Source: Sophora flavescens (taxonomy: Eukaryota > Streptophyta > Magnoliopsida > Fabales > Fabaceae). Taken from it: DNA of 64,000 bases. Shown here piece after piece: positions 31,528 through 43,756 of the stretch (the first letter of the stretch is position 1; the number at the start of each line of letters is the position of its first letter). The notes below the pieces were generated by a model, which saw nothing but the letters and a program-made list of their open reading frames with translations, was not told the origin of the DNA and made no database searches. The stretch spans positions 101,578,210-101,642,209 of the forward strand of contig CM061063.1 in NCBI GenBank assembly GCA_030762895.1, given 5' to 3'. The position numbers and the translations under genes were made by a program.

Positions 31528-34515
31528 GGATCAGTCGGATAGCCCACATGCACGGGAGGACACTGTGGGGGTTTTGCAGGACCCGATCACGCCTACGCCT
31601 GATTCTAGTGTAAGTTTACATGTTATATACTATCTTTAGTCCTTCTTGTTAATGTAAGTTTATAATGTTACAACCCTCTATTTTATCATTTTTTTTTGTC
31701 CATACTGGACATCCCAGGCTCATAGGAAACGGGGTAGAGGAGCCACCTCGTTGAAGAAACTAGAGAAGGACAGGCGGAGAGCGGACGAAGCTTGAGGTGT
31801 CCTTCGATGCTAATCTAAATGCCCAGGGACCCCGTGCTAAAGAATTTAATAAGTGGGTGTTTCTACAAGCGAAGCAACACGTAAGCATCAACTACAACCA
31901 CTGGAATGACGTTCCACAGAACGTTAAGGATCAGATTTGGGAGGCTATCACGGTATTTTACCTTTACATTCGTTTGATTTACATTATTAGATAATTATCC
32001 GAGTTATAATCCATCCAGTTGTTATATATGTATCTAATGTGTAGGTAGCTTGGACTGTGCCAAATGACGAGGATCATCGTCATAAATGTATGAAAATGGC
32101 ATCAAAGCGTTGGAATGGGTTCAAGCATGATCTTACCAGGTACTATGTATCTGGGAAGAAGCGGCTTGATAAAATGTTCTCGGATTATCCCTGGATTGAT
32201 CAGGATACTTGGGTTATGTTTGCCAGGAGTCGACAGGATGGAGAATTTCAGGTTGGTTGATTAAGTTAATTTTGTATGCTTATTATAGATCATTTAACTG
32301 TATTTAATTATGTGTTTTTGTTTGAATAGGCTAAGGCAAATAAGGGTCGGCAGAATCAGGCGAAGAACGTCCAATGCCACACCATGTCTCAAGGTGGGTA
32401 CCATACTCGGATCCAGCAGATGATGGCGGATAGGCTGAGGGCGAAACAGGAAGAGCACTCTGCTAGGATTGAAAGAGGAGAGGTGCCTGAGGGCACACCA
32501 TCAAGTCCTCTGTCGGACATCGACTGTGAGGATGTCTGGTTAGCCAGCCGCATGACAAAGGCGGGATCTTTTAAAGTTGATGCCACTCGCGAAGTGGCAG
32601 ATAAGATTGTAAGTAAATTATTAACTTGATTTCAATTGATATTTGTATAGATATTTGAAACACTTTTCACTTGCACGTTTTTTCATTTTTTTTCATTGTA
32701 GCTGGATCTTAAAGCAAAATCCTCCCAGGGCGCATTCGTCCCTTTTGGACGGCAGGACGTCTTGATGACTGCTCTAGGCAAGAAAGACCATCCTGGTCGG
32801 GTTCTCGGTGTTCCCGGGAACGTGACCATCAAACAATATTATGGCAAGTCTGCTTCACGAAGCGGGTGGTCAATGAAGCATCAATTTTGGCTGACATTAC
32901 TAAGCACCTCATGTCCAACCCAGATATTACAACACATCTGATGCAAGGCTTAATAGCCAACCCAGAATTCAAGCAGGCGCTTGCCAGAGAGCTTTCCTCC
33001 GTCGGTACATCCTAGGACACCGCAAGGCTTGCCAACGCTTCACATGTGAGCACAAAAGAGAGTTTTAGTATGGCACATGTGGAGGACGATGAGTTGGCAG
33101 CTAGGGAGCGGGAGTTGGAATTCCAGCGCCATGAGCATGAGTTGGAAATGAAAAGGCATGAGCTTGAGTTGGACTCCAAACGACGTGAGCTCGAAATGTT
33201 AGCAAAGGTATTTATTCATTATTAATGTCCAAATTAGTCAAATAATTACTTGTGTTTTTTTTTAATTATCAAAAACTTATATATTTTATTTTTCCTAAAC
33301 TGAAGGCCAAGTCGACGTCGGTGTCGCTGTCGCCTATCACTCGTTTGTTCTCACTTGGTGAGGATTATGCGTTTGAGATTTTTGAATGTCCATTGGATCA
33401 CGATGGATGGGTCGCACGCCCAGATCAACAGAGGATATTTTCCTTCGTTGGTGACGATCTCGGGAACGCTGCGAAATAACGTCTGGATGAACAAAGAATG
33501 TCATCGGTCCTACGTGCACGTAAGTTAATTTTAATTTTATAACTTATTTATTTTTGGTATTTTTCCATTTAATAATTTATTTTAATTTCAATATATATAT
33601 TATGTAATTAACATCCACACCTTTTCATATCTTAGGTATCTCCATCATCTTCAGCTTGATAAGGGCGTTGCATCAGTTTACGGTTTCTTAGATCCGTCAA
33701 TCCTTCTGCCCGAGTTCTTTGCTGGCGATGCATTGAGTAAATACTTAGGGAACTTGTTGGGAGACAATCCGAAAGAATTATATCTGGCTCCCTACTGTAT
33801 GGAACGCCATAGGCAGTTGTTCGTACTTCACCCGTCTAGGCATACTGTCATATTCTTCTGCTCTCTCCACCAAGATCCGTCACCGAAGGTGGTGGAAGCT
33901 GTAAATATGTAAGTAACTAATCTTAAATTTAATTTAAGTTTTAATATCAGTTGTTTTTAGTTTATTACACACATGATATATGAGTTTGTTAATTGATCGA
34001 CATGATTATTTGTTTATGATAGCGCGCTGAAGGCGAGTAGCATAAGTTGCGCCAACGGGAGAAGTAGGACTTCTAAGGCTAAAGCAAATCTTGTATGGAA
34101 CATCCTCAGGGTTTGGTAGTTTATTTAGCAAATAATTAATATTATAATTACTAATTTATGTGTATATTCAATTGACGTTGAAATTAATTTTGTTGGTAGT
34201 CTCGATTTCAAACCGACAGTTGGTCGTGCGGCTATTATGTGATGCTTCATATGCTGAACATAGTCTCCGCATCTATTACGGATGGATGGAAGAAGGCAAT
34301 ATTTAAACAACTTGTTAAATTATATATTATAGTTTTGAAGATGACTTGCATTGATGTTATTGTTATTATTTGAACGTGTCTAGGCATTTATCGACCAATC
34401 GTCTATTGAAGAAGATGAGTTAAGAGACTTGAGGATGCGCTTCGCTGAATTCTTCTTCAAGTATGCGGCTGAAAAAGGAATTGACAACATACCTCCGCAC
34501 TACTTAGATAAATAG
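31528..34515 (+). pseudogene. CACTA-2 gene: Transposase_24 domain, coiled coil, Ulp1 peptidase
   Basis: Exons with visible GT-AG borders. Exon 1 31528-31611 (MDQSDSPHARE...); exon 2 about 31719-31951 (AHRKRGRGATSLKKLEKDR then VSFDANLNAQGPRAKEFNKW); exon 3 32045-32251 (AWTVPNDEDHRHKCMKMASK, WVMFARSRQDGEFQ); exon 4 32330-32609 (QGGYHTRIQQMM, EDVWLASRMTKAG); exon 5 from 32701 (LDLKAKSSQGAF, a coiled coil to 33208); then peptidase exons to 34515 with VIFFCSLHQDPSP and WSCGYYVMLHM (catalytic Cys). Exons 2-4 match the plant En/Spm Transposase_24 family. Lesions: a frameshift at about 31775-31795 (extra bases relative to CACTA-1), loss of one A near 32862, an in-frame TAG near 33013 and a stop in the first peptidase exon (33477). 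TNP2 transposase is not present. Probably a dead copy of a once functional protein. Confidence 0.82.
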
Positions 34516-34777
34516 TTTTTTTTTAGACTTTAGAAACTAATTAATAACATGTATATATATATATATATATATATATCCTTAGATAGTTTTGTTTTTTAGA
34601 CATTGGAACTAAAATTTATTTATATATATATACATGGGTTTTGGTTTTAAGTCCCCCCATTGTTCAATTTTCCTTTGCAATTCTGTAATGTGTGTGATAT
34701 TCTGTGTTACTGGGACTGAATGCAGGGATAGCTGAGGGGAGTGATATTTTAAAACTGAATTTAAAAAAAAAAACTAC

Positions 34778-35130
34778 TAACGTCAGTTGTATCAAACAAC
34801 TGACGTTAATAGTATTTTATAAAATATACAGTACACTATTAACGTCAGTTGTTTATTACAACTGACGTTAAAATTAAACCTTTAACGTCAGTTCTTTATA
34901 ACAACTGACGTTAGTTTTAACAAAATCAACGTCCGTTGTATTAAAGAACTGACGTTAATAGTTTTAGTTTTACAAAATTAACGTCGGTTTTGTTAAGGAA
35001 CTGACGTTAATAGATTTATATTTAACGTCAGTTCTCAACTGACGTTAAAATATTAACTATTAACGTCAGCTGTATTTACGTCAGTCAGTATTCTGACGTA
35101 AAAAATCAATTTTAACTGACGTAAAAAGCA
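34778..35130. repeat. Subterminal repeat array, A-type end of CACTA-2
   Basis: Seven consecutive stem-forming pairs of AACGTCAGTT-type words in about 350 bp, ending ACGTAAAAAGCACTTATTG before the terminal CACTAGTG. Confidence 0.88.
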
Positions 35131-35145
35131 CTTATTGCACTAGTG

Positions 35146-35148
35146 TGT
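35146..35148. repeat. Target duplication TGT (CACTA-2, right)
   Basis: Partner of 26783-26785. Confidence 0.92.
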
Positions 35149-36557
35149 GTTGTAATAGCTGGGTTGGACATGAGGTGCTGAGTAATGTCAGCAAAAATTG
35201 ATGCTTCATTGACCACCCGCTTTCGTGAAGCAGACTTGCCATAATATTCTTTGATGGTCACGTTCCCAGGAACACCGAGAACCCGACCAGGATGGTCTTT
35301 CTTGCCTAGAGCAGTCATCAAGACGTCCTGCCGTCCAGAAGGGACGAATGCGCCCTGGGATGATTTTGCTTTAAGATCCATCTACAATGAAAAAAAATGA
35401 AAAAATGTGCAAGTGAAAAGTGTTGCAAATATCTATACAAATATCAATTGAAATCAAGTTAATTATTTACTTACAATCGTATCTGCCACTTCGCGAGTGG
35501 CATCAACTTTAAAAGATCCCGTCTTTGTCATGCGGCTGGCTAACCAGACATCCTCGCGGTCGATGTCCGACGGAGGACCTGATGGTGTGCCCTCAGGCAC
35601 CTCTCCTCTTTCAATCCTAGCAGAGTGCTCTTCCTGCTTCGCCCTCAGCCTATCCGCCATCATCTGCTCGATCCGAGTCTGGTACCCACCCTGACACATG
35701 GTGTGGCGGTAGACGTTCTTCGCCTGATTCTGCCGACCCTTATTTGCCTTAGCCTATTCAAACAAAAACACATAATTAAATACAGTTAAATGATTTATAA
35801 TAAGCATACAAAATTAACTTAATCAACCAACCTGAAATTCTCCATCCTGTCGACTCCTGGCAAACATATCCTAAGTATCCTGATCAATCCAAGGATAATC
35901 CGAGAACATTTTATCAAGCCGCTTCTTCCCAGATACATAGTACCTGGTAAGATCATGCTTGAACCCATTCCAATGCTTTGATGCCATTTTCATACATTTA
36001 TGACGATGATCCTCGTCATTTGGCACAGTCCAAGCTACCTACACATTAGATACATATATAACAACTGGATGGATTATAACTCGGATAATTATCTAATAAT
36101 GTAAATCAAACGAATGTAAAGGTAAAATACCGTGATAGCCTCCCAAATCTGATCCTTAACGTTCCGTGGAACGTCATTCCAGTGGTTGTAGTTGATGCTT
36201 ACGTGCTGCTTCGCTTGTAGAAACACCCACTTATTAAATTCTTTAGCACGGGGTCCCTGGGCATTTAGATTAGCATCGAAGGACACTTCAAGCTTCAGTC
36301 CGCTCTGCCTGTCCTTCTCTAGTTTCTTCAACGAGGTGGCTCCTCTACCCCGTTTCCTATGAGCCTGTGATGTCTGCATGGACAAAAAATGATAAAATAG
36401 AGGGTTGTAACATTATAAACTTACATTAAAAATAAGGACTAAAGATAGTATATAACATGTAAACTTACACTAGAATCAGGCGTAGGCGTGATCGGGTCCT
36501 GCGAAACCCCCACAAGGTCCTCCTCCCGTGCATGTGGGCTATCCGACTGATCCATAT
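35149..36557 (-). pseudogene. CACTA-1 Transposase_24 exons
   Basis: Mirror of the CACTA-2 gene start. Exon 1 about 36557-36474 (MDQSDSPHAREEDL...), exon 2 36374-36131 (LKLEVSFDANLNAQGPRAKE, frame intact unlike CACTA-2), exon 3 about 36039-35833 with an in-frame TAG where CACTA-2 has TGG (QDT-stop, near 35871), exon 4 35757-35477 (CQGGYQTRIEQMMADRLRAK), exon 5 35382-35149 (MDLKAKSSQGAF, ITQHLMSNPAITTH), cut by CACTA-2. The continuation is at 26785-25285. The role is that of a transposase-associated DNA-binding protein of plant CACTA elements (family knowledge); activity is excluded by the stop and the insertion. Confidence 0.82.
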
Positions 36558-37429
36558 GTATGCCTGTTCAGAAACAATATATATGTATTAACATAGGTTA
36601 TAACTCAAAATAAATACAGAAGTATAAATAAAAATAACTAGATAGGTCCTGTAGATATACAAAACATTTATATATCCAATATAAGGACAATACGGGAGAT
36701 TGAAAACTATAGTTTTTGAAGATTACCAAGCACTGGTCACGGCCTGGCCGTGATGTCTATCACAGCCGTAACGTGCCAACTGAACTAGACCCTCATAGGC
36801 AGAACTGATCACGGCCTAGCCGTGATGAGCATCACGGCCTTGACAGATCAACCAGCACAGCAACATGCACTCAAAACCAAAAATAGAGACATTCCAAACA
36901 ACTCAAACTCACGGTTTAAAGTTACAACTACTGAGACTACAGTTTCAACATACACTCAAAACCAAAAATAGAGACATTCCAAACAACTCAAACTCACAGT
37001 TTCAAGTTTCAACTACTGAGACTACAGTTTCAACCAGCAGAGCAACATGCATGCACTCAAAACCAAAAATAAAAAAATGTGCCCTAAAGACTCACCAGAA
37101 ATAGGCGCTCGCGTGGTGGGGGGGGAAGCTCGAGTGGTGGCTAACGTTCGATGTGGTTACTGAGAGCAGAGGGACAAGGAGAGTTAGTGCGCGGGAAGGG
37201 GAAAGAGAGATGTCAAGTTATTGCAAAGAATGAGCGGGAAAGACAGAGTTAGGGGTTAAGAGTGTACCTCACGGTGGTTGCGGTGGAGATGAGCTCGCGA
37301 TTAGGGCAGAGTGAGAGCGAGAGTGAGGGTTGAGAGTGAGGGTTGAGCGTGATGAAAAGAGAAAAGAGACGTACAGAGAAGTGGAGAAGGCGCGCGGGTG
37401 TAAACGTTATAATTAAAATAAAACAACAT

Positions 37430-37640
37430 TTTACGTCAGTTTTTAGTAAAACCTGACGTTAAAGATCATATATTTAACGTCCGTTGTCTTAAGAAACCGA
37501 CGTTAAAAACTCTCACAAGTTGTTAGTAAAACCTGACATTAAAGGTCATATATTTAACGTCAGTTGTATTAAGAAACTGACGTTAAAAACACTCACACTT
37601 CTTACGTCAGTTGTATTACACAACGGACGTTAAAAGTTTA
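37430..37640. repeat. Subterminal repeat words in the CACTA-1 leader
   Basis: Mirror of the array interrupted by the solo LTR in CACTA-2; here the array is continuous and shows the pre-insertion state. Further pairs lie at 38720-38825. Confidence 0.8.
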
Positions 37641-39674
37641 TTAGTTTCTGCAAAAACATTCATTCCTTTGACTACTGTGCTACTTACCCATTCACCTTGT
37701 ACCTAATCCTCTTAATGAGCATTAAGTTTATAGATAAGTTTTCAAGAAAATCAGAATAGCTTAGTAACTTCATCCACTGCTCCTATAAATAGCTTCCTTC
37801 CATCCTTTTAATTTTTCTGCTTCACAATATGGCTCTGCCATGGAGACTAACTTCATCACTCTTTCTTCCTATTCCTAGACTCAATGATCTTTGTCTTATT
37901 GGTCAAACAATTTCTGAGTTTGTGTAAATCACATTACATGGATATTAGGGTTGGGTGAATCACGTAATGTGATTCTCTCACTTTATTTCATCCCCGTCAT
38001 CCCTTTCACTTTGCTTTGGAAGCAAGTGATTGTGGATTCAAGATGATGCATCAAGGAATTCCACTGAAGAAGAAAGATGCAAAGATCCATTTCACTTTGC
38101 TTTCGCTGCTAGTGACTGAGGATTTACTTTGCATCATGGAATTCAAGTGAGGGAGGTGATGCATCCATTGGAGTTTCTGATGACAGGACTGAGAAGAAAA
38201 TGATGTTGATGCAGAAACTTTTTTTATATTTTAGGGCTATGTTGCAGAAATTTTTTATCTTTTAATCATGTAATTTTAACTTATGAATCGCTTCAATGAC
38301 ATACGATTTGATTATACATATAACTTGTTTTATGTTAAGTGTTTATTTATTTTAATTTGCACAAGAATTTGTTTACTAATTCAAGCTAATTAATAAAAAT
38401 TAAAAATAAACTTGTATAAAAAAAGGTTTAGAAATAAACTGCAGTACTATATGGAGTGATCTGCGTTAAGAGGGACAACAGGGACATGACAACCAATGAA
38501 ATGAGTTTCATAATTATTTACGTCAGTTATTTATAGAACTGATGCAAATAGTGATTTAATATTTACAAACTGCCACCGCCTCATTTTTAACCACAACTTA
38601 ATTTATGACTGCCAAGTTCCCGTATATTAATTACATTATTTCCAATATTCATTCTGCACGTTTATAATATATAGGATTATTTATGTCAGCTATTTATTTA
38701 ACTGAAGTAAAAATCAAACTTTAAACGTCAGTTGTATAAAAAACTGACGTTAACAATAAATATTTTTTATTTTAAAAACACTTTTAACGTCAGTTTTTTT
38801 AAACAACTGACGTTAAAAGTGTATAGATATCTGCAAAAACATTCATTCCTTTGACTACTGTGTTACTTACCCATGCACCTTGTAACTTAATCCTCTTAAT
38901 GAGCATTAAGTTTATAGATAAGTTTTCAAGAAAATCAGAATAGCTTAGGAACTTCATCCCCTGCTCCTATAAATAGCTTCCTTCCATCCTTTTAATTTTC
39001 TGCTTCACAATATGGCTCTGCCGTGGAGATTAACTTCATCACTCTTTCTTCCTATTCCTAGACTCAAAGGTCTTTGTCTTAATGGTCAAACAACTTCTGA
39101 GTTTGAGTAAATCACATTACATGGGTGATAAGTTTGAGTAAACCACATTATGTGAGTTGCTCACCTTATCATCCTTCCGGAGAATCACCGGCTTGGAGGG
39201 CAAATCGGGTGCTCGGGCGTCACGGTTCCAAAACCTCGGCTTTGGCAAGCAAGTGACCGTCATGGAAGTCTCTGGAACCACTGCCTTTGCTTGAAACAGA
39301 TCTAGTGCACATGTTTTTGCCTCTCTTGAGCTCTCTCATGCCCCCGGTTTTACGAGGTCTTCGGAGTATAGTTTTCCCTTTGGCATATTTCATAAAACTC
39401 TCTGATGGGTGTAGCTTTAATGTTTAGGATTTTAAACCCTTTCAATGTAACTTTTTATAGGATTTTAAACCCTTTCAATCTTCTGTATCAGTCTGTATTA
39501 CACTTCATGAATGAGATCCGGTTTGGGTTATTGATTCAACTTATACTTCGCACATATATTTTAGTTTTCAAAACAGAAACACAAAACATCAAAGCAATTC
39601 ATGTGAAGCTGAAACTTTGAGAAGGCAATGCGGAAGGGATCGTATACTAGATAAAAAATTATTAAAATAACATT

Positions 39675-39930
39675 TAACGTATGTTGATGTAAGGACTGAC
39701 GTTAAAAGTGAAGTGACTTACTTTTAACGTCAGTTTTTTATCGAACTGACGTTAAAATATTCACTGTTAACGTCAGTTTTTTATTGAACTGACGTTAAAA
39801 GTGAGTCACTTCACTTTTAACGTCAGTCATTAAAACAACTGACGTTAAAATTGAATTAATGAAGTCTGATATTTACAAAACTGCCATCGCCCCCTTTTTA
39901 ACGTCTATCTTTTGGTTAACTGACGTAAAC
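39675..39930. repeat. Subterminal repeat array, B-type end of CACTA-1
   Basis: Pairs of TTAACGTCAGTT and AACTGACGTTAA, then TTTACCGTCTAATGTATATT and the terminus CACTAGTG at 39955-39962. Confidence 0.85.
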
Positions 39931-39965
39931 TTTTACCGTCTAATGTATATTTTCCACTAGTGATG

Positions 39966-41334
39966 TTTGCATAGAAACCATATTCTATTTTCATATTCTA
40001 TATATTTTTAGAGAGAAAGAAGGGTATTATATGAATAGATTAAAGGCCACTGAACACAGGCGCCTTACACATGGTGTATATAAAATATGGTATACTCATT
40101 CTTAATTCCTAAGCTAATAGGCACAATAGTTGAATCTGCCCAGGCGATTAAAAAAAAAAAAACTTTCCAGGCGTCGTACACATGATATAATAATTGAACT
40201 CAGTTTGTATTTTTTTACTAGTACACTAATTCCTAATTGTGATTTTGTTGATTGGTATAATATATATTCTTGTGAAATATTTAATAAGTTTTTTATACGT
40301 GTAATAATGAGGGATTCACAACAAGAAAATAATAAAGGAAAAAGACAAAGAAAACTACGAATCTTGGATCATGGAGGATATCAATGAATTGTTACACCTT
40401 CCGGTAGATACCATAAATAGTGAATTACGCGATGCTAATGGGTTGCTTAAAAACATAATATAAGAAGAGTGATACTTCATCGTCTAGCTCAATGCGAAAA
40501 CTATGCACCATAAAATTTATAATCATTATCTAAGCCGAATGAAATGGTTTAAGAATCAATATAACAAGACGATAAAAATCATTTGTTTTGTTTCCGTTAA
40601 CTTTTGTAAATTTGAATAAAAAGAGTGATACTTCATCGTCTCAATACGAAAACTATGCACCATAAAATTTATAATCATTATCTGAGCCGAATGAAATGGT
40701 TTAAGAATCAATATAACAAGACGATAAAAATCATTTGTTATGTTTCCGTTAACTTTTGTAAATTTGAATCTTTACTAAAAAACCACGCATTCCTTTCAAA
40801 TATTATAAATCCATTGAAATCTTATAAAGTCTTATAATATAAATCCTTCAAAATTCAAACATTAGAATCCTGATTATATCAATCTTTTAAAAAAAGTCTT
40901 AAAAGTCATCACTTTTCTACAAAGTCTCTTAAAATCCACGAGACTTTTTATGACCAAAACAATCTTTTAAAATCTCAATCAAATACATCCTCCTTAGTTT
41001 TAATTAAAAATAAATTTACAATAATTGATTTATATTCTGATGAAAAGAATATTATTTGAATGATGTTAATCAAAGTAATTTTTATGACTTCAAATTGACA
41101 TTAAAATAAGTAGGTAACATTCAATTTTATAATGATATTACAGTGACAATAATAAATTAAGGAATTTAATTTCCATATATTGTTAGTGTAAAGAATTTTT
41201 ATATTGATATATTTAATAATATTTTGACAAATTAACAATATTGATATTTTTATCTTTTAGTTATTAAAATAAAAACACACATGTTAAAATATCAGTGAAA
41301 ACCAGTGTAAAACTTTTTACACTAATATTTTTTT
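39966..41334. other. AT-rich intergenic DNA with a tandem duplication
   Basis: No gene recognised. 40463-40618 and 40619-40771 are two tandem copies of a unit of about 155 bp starting AAGAGTGATACTTCATCGTC. They run into the interspersed repeat also present at 21850-22115. The ORF at 40130-40387 is lysine-rich and unsupported. Confidence 0.6.
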
Positions 41335-41760
41335 GAAACTAACAACTTACTACATTTTATTAATAATCAAGGAAGCAATACAAAGTTAAACATGATAGAA
41401 AATAATGGGAGTAGTCATAAACATTGTCGTCTTAGCTAAGCTATGAGCTACGTTATTCGCTTGTCGCCTCACAAAACTTATACTAAAGTTTAGAAACAAA
41501 GAAAGGAAATCACTACAATAACCAGTAACAACTCCTACTTCTGAAAAATCTTCCGTTTGCTGGTTCACTTTGTGAGCTGCCACTTTGTAATCAACTTCAA
41601 AAATAACATAACGCATATTTAAACTTTAGACCCATTAGATAACATTTAAAAGAGCCGTAGCTTCTTCCTCAAGAGTTACAAGAAGGAACCCAATCTCTCT
41701 CAGCAAGAATAAAATGCCGACTACTCGCCAAGGGCAAAAATAATTGCCGCATCCACACAA
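41335..41760 (-). pseudogene. LINE RNase H remnant
   Basis: The minus strand encodes a broken plant-LINE RNase H (RVT_3) tail: a stop-riddled EEEATALL-like part at 41620-41760, then VIFEVDYKVAAHKVNQQTED, ending SFVRRQANNVAHSLAK. An A run on the minus strand near 41328-41334 fits the 3' tail of a non-LTR element. Reverse transcriptase is absent; this is a 5'-truncated copy. Confidence 0.75.
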
Positions 41761-43750
41761 TAGGCCACGGTCATGCGTTGGTTTGTTATTATTCACCAAA
41801 AAGTGTGAAGCACATGATCCTAAAATGTGTACTTCACCATAAACTTGTAACTTGAAATTTTGTTATCTTTTAGAGCCTAACACAAGAATCAACAATAAGA
41901 TTCATATTTACTATATATATATATCAACTTTTTATAACAGTGAGATTGTTTATTAATTAAAATGAGTATTTTTGAAAATTTATATGAATATTAATTATAA
42001 TTAGTTTATTTCAATGTATTTTTTTGGTCTATATATTTTAGGATTTTGTTTCTTATATTAAGGATCGAAGGGAGTAGCTAACGAATTGAAAAAATTAAGA
42101 AAAAATTATTTCCCTCTGAGAATATTCTAATTACGAATTTAAAGCAAGTTAAAAATTAAAAATTACACCATAAGAACAAACTATTCTTAAAATTTTTAAA
42201 TATTTTAAGAAAGTTATTTTCTATAAGATAAACACTAAACAGATCACCGAAATGAAATAAATTCGAACGAATAAGCCAATAGGAATCATCTTTTGCTATA
42301 TCTTTTCTGCCAGTAACGACCAAATAGGAATGACATTTTTCTTTCAAGACAAAAGACAGCAAAGTGGCATGAGAAATGGCTTTATAAAAACGGCAAAGTC
42401 AACAAAGTGATTATGTGAGTGTCTCTTTGAATAAGTGTTTGATAAAAGTGATTTTGAATAAAATTGATTTGATTATAATTAAGTTTGAAGTGAAGTGATT
42501 TGTGTTTGAATGTTTTTATTTTGAAAGCAAGTTTAATATAAAACTAGTGTCATTTTTTCAACCTAACGCAAAAGTTACTCTTTGTAGATTCTAGTCAAAA
42601 TCGTTTCTAAAAGCAAAATCAATTTTACGTGATAGTAATCAAACATCTTATTTTTACTAAAATCTAACATCACGTTTGATATGTGGTAAAATCAATTCTG
42701 ACATGAAATCAAACAAACAGTAAGTGGACCTTCTTGAAAGTTCTTATCAGTTAAAGCAAGCAATAAAAGTTAAATTTGTTTGAAGTGATGTAAACAATAG
42801 CAATTAGACTGAAATTTTAAGAAATCTTCGATAACATCCCTTGGCGGCTTTTTAGTCTCAAACCAATGCATTTGTGACACAAAAGATCCTAACCAAGCAG
42901 TATATTTCATGGACCCTTCCCTTTTGGAAGATTAGAGTGAACAAATTTGTATTAGTCATCAAATCTTTCATTAAGCTTATCATCTACCTAGGAAATCCTT
43001 GGATATCTTTTCATTTATATCCCTTCTCAACGTTTAACACAAAGGATAGGACGTCTATGGTTAACTTTTGATTGAAACGAGATTTAGAGCTCGTTCTTTA
43101 ATTAAAAAACATTCAATCCTATAATTTTAACTTTGTTTGTTTAAGATTAAAAAAATAAATAAATTTGATACAAAATAATTTAATGATTATTTTTAGAGAT
43201 TTTAAAGGAAAACCAAAGTAGATTTGTGTTTGTTTACAATAAAAAATCAATTTTTTAAACAGTAGTTAATTATAAAAAATTGATTTTTTCCCAAAAACTA
43301 ACGAAAATTGCTTTTTATTTTAACCCTGAAAATAATTTTTTCCCGTTTTTCATTATTTTCAAAAATAAAACAAACACACTAAAGTTTTAAAAAATTATTA
43401 TTCAGTTAAAAAATAAATTTTTTTAACAAAATAAACAATAACAAACGCACTCTTTATTTTACTAATGTCTAATTTAGCACACCAATCTATATGTTAAGCC
43501 AACTTTTTTTTTTTTTGACTGATATGTTAAGCCAACTTAACTTGGTCAAGGGAGGCTTGAATATAGTTTTGCACGGACGTTAAAGGATATATAATAAGAG
43601 ATGACATATATTTTGTGATTGTAACCTTTGATATCATCCATGCATATAGATTAATTAACTATATTTAATGAGAGCTTATCCTTTGGAGTTTAGATATCAC
43701 ATAGATTTTCAAAAGATGATGGCTGAAGTTGCTGTCACTAAGATTATCAT
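41761..43750. other. AT-rich stretch without recognised gene
   Basis: 42420-42720 and 43085-43460 have MITE-like wording (for example AAAAGTGATTTTG and its near-complements), but I could not define termini or target duplications. Short open frames at 42156-42362 and 42874-43071 show no family motif. Confidence 0.45.
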
Positions 43751-43756
43751 ACAAAA

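Larger units (their letters stand above)
26786..35145 (+). mobile_element. CACTA (En/Spm) element 2, nested in CACTA-1 in opposite orientation
   Basis: 8360 bp including a 1408-bp solo LTR and its extra ACAAC. Left end CACTAGTGAAAAATATAC (B-type), right end TTATTGCACTAGTG (A-type), target duplication TGT. The terminal inverted repeat proper is only CACTAGTG; beyond it both ends carry AACGTCAGTT subterminal words. Interior order: about 4.7 kb leader with repeat arrays and a direct duplication, Transposase_24 exons (31528-32620), coiled coil, Ulp1 peptidase (to 34515), A-type end. It is the same family as CACTA-1 and therefore forms the other arm of a large inverted repeat. Confidence 0.95.
24640..39962 (-). 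mobile_element. CACTA (En/Spm) element 1, split by CACTA element 2
   Basis: The outer element consists of 24640-26785 and 35146-39962, about 6.96 kb when joined, read on the minus strand. Ends are CACTAGTG/CACTAGTG with a 3-bp target duplication ATG. The 5' side (39962 downward) has a long non-coding leader with subterminal repeats. Then come exons of a Transposase_24 (Ptta/En/Spm) protein (36557-35149), continued after the insertion by a coiled-coil segment (26778-26512) and a Ulp1-type peptidase (26467-25285), then the other subterminal repeat array. Continuity is shown by the intact order in element 2: ...ACAACACATCTGATGCAAGG is split here exactly at the insertion. A stop in exon 3 and the insertion disable it. 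Confidence 0.93.

Noticed and set aside
40130..40387. Possible small basic protein
   Set aside because: AT-rich context, poly-A-derived lysine run, no recognised motif and no neighbour support.
42420..43460. Possible MITEs with AAAAGTGATTTTG and GAGCTCGTTCTTTAATTA ends
   Set aside because: I could not find matching inverted ends and a target duplication for either; left as unclassified.
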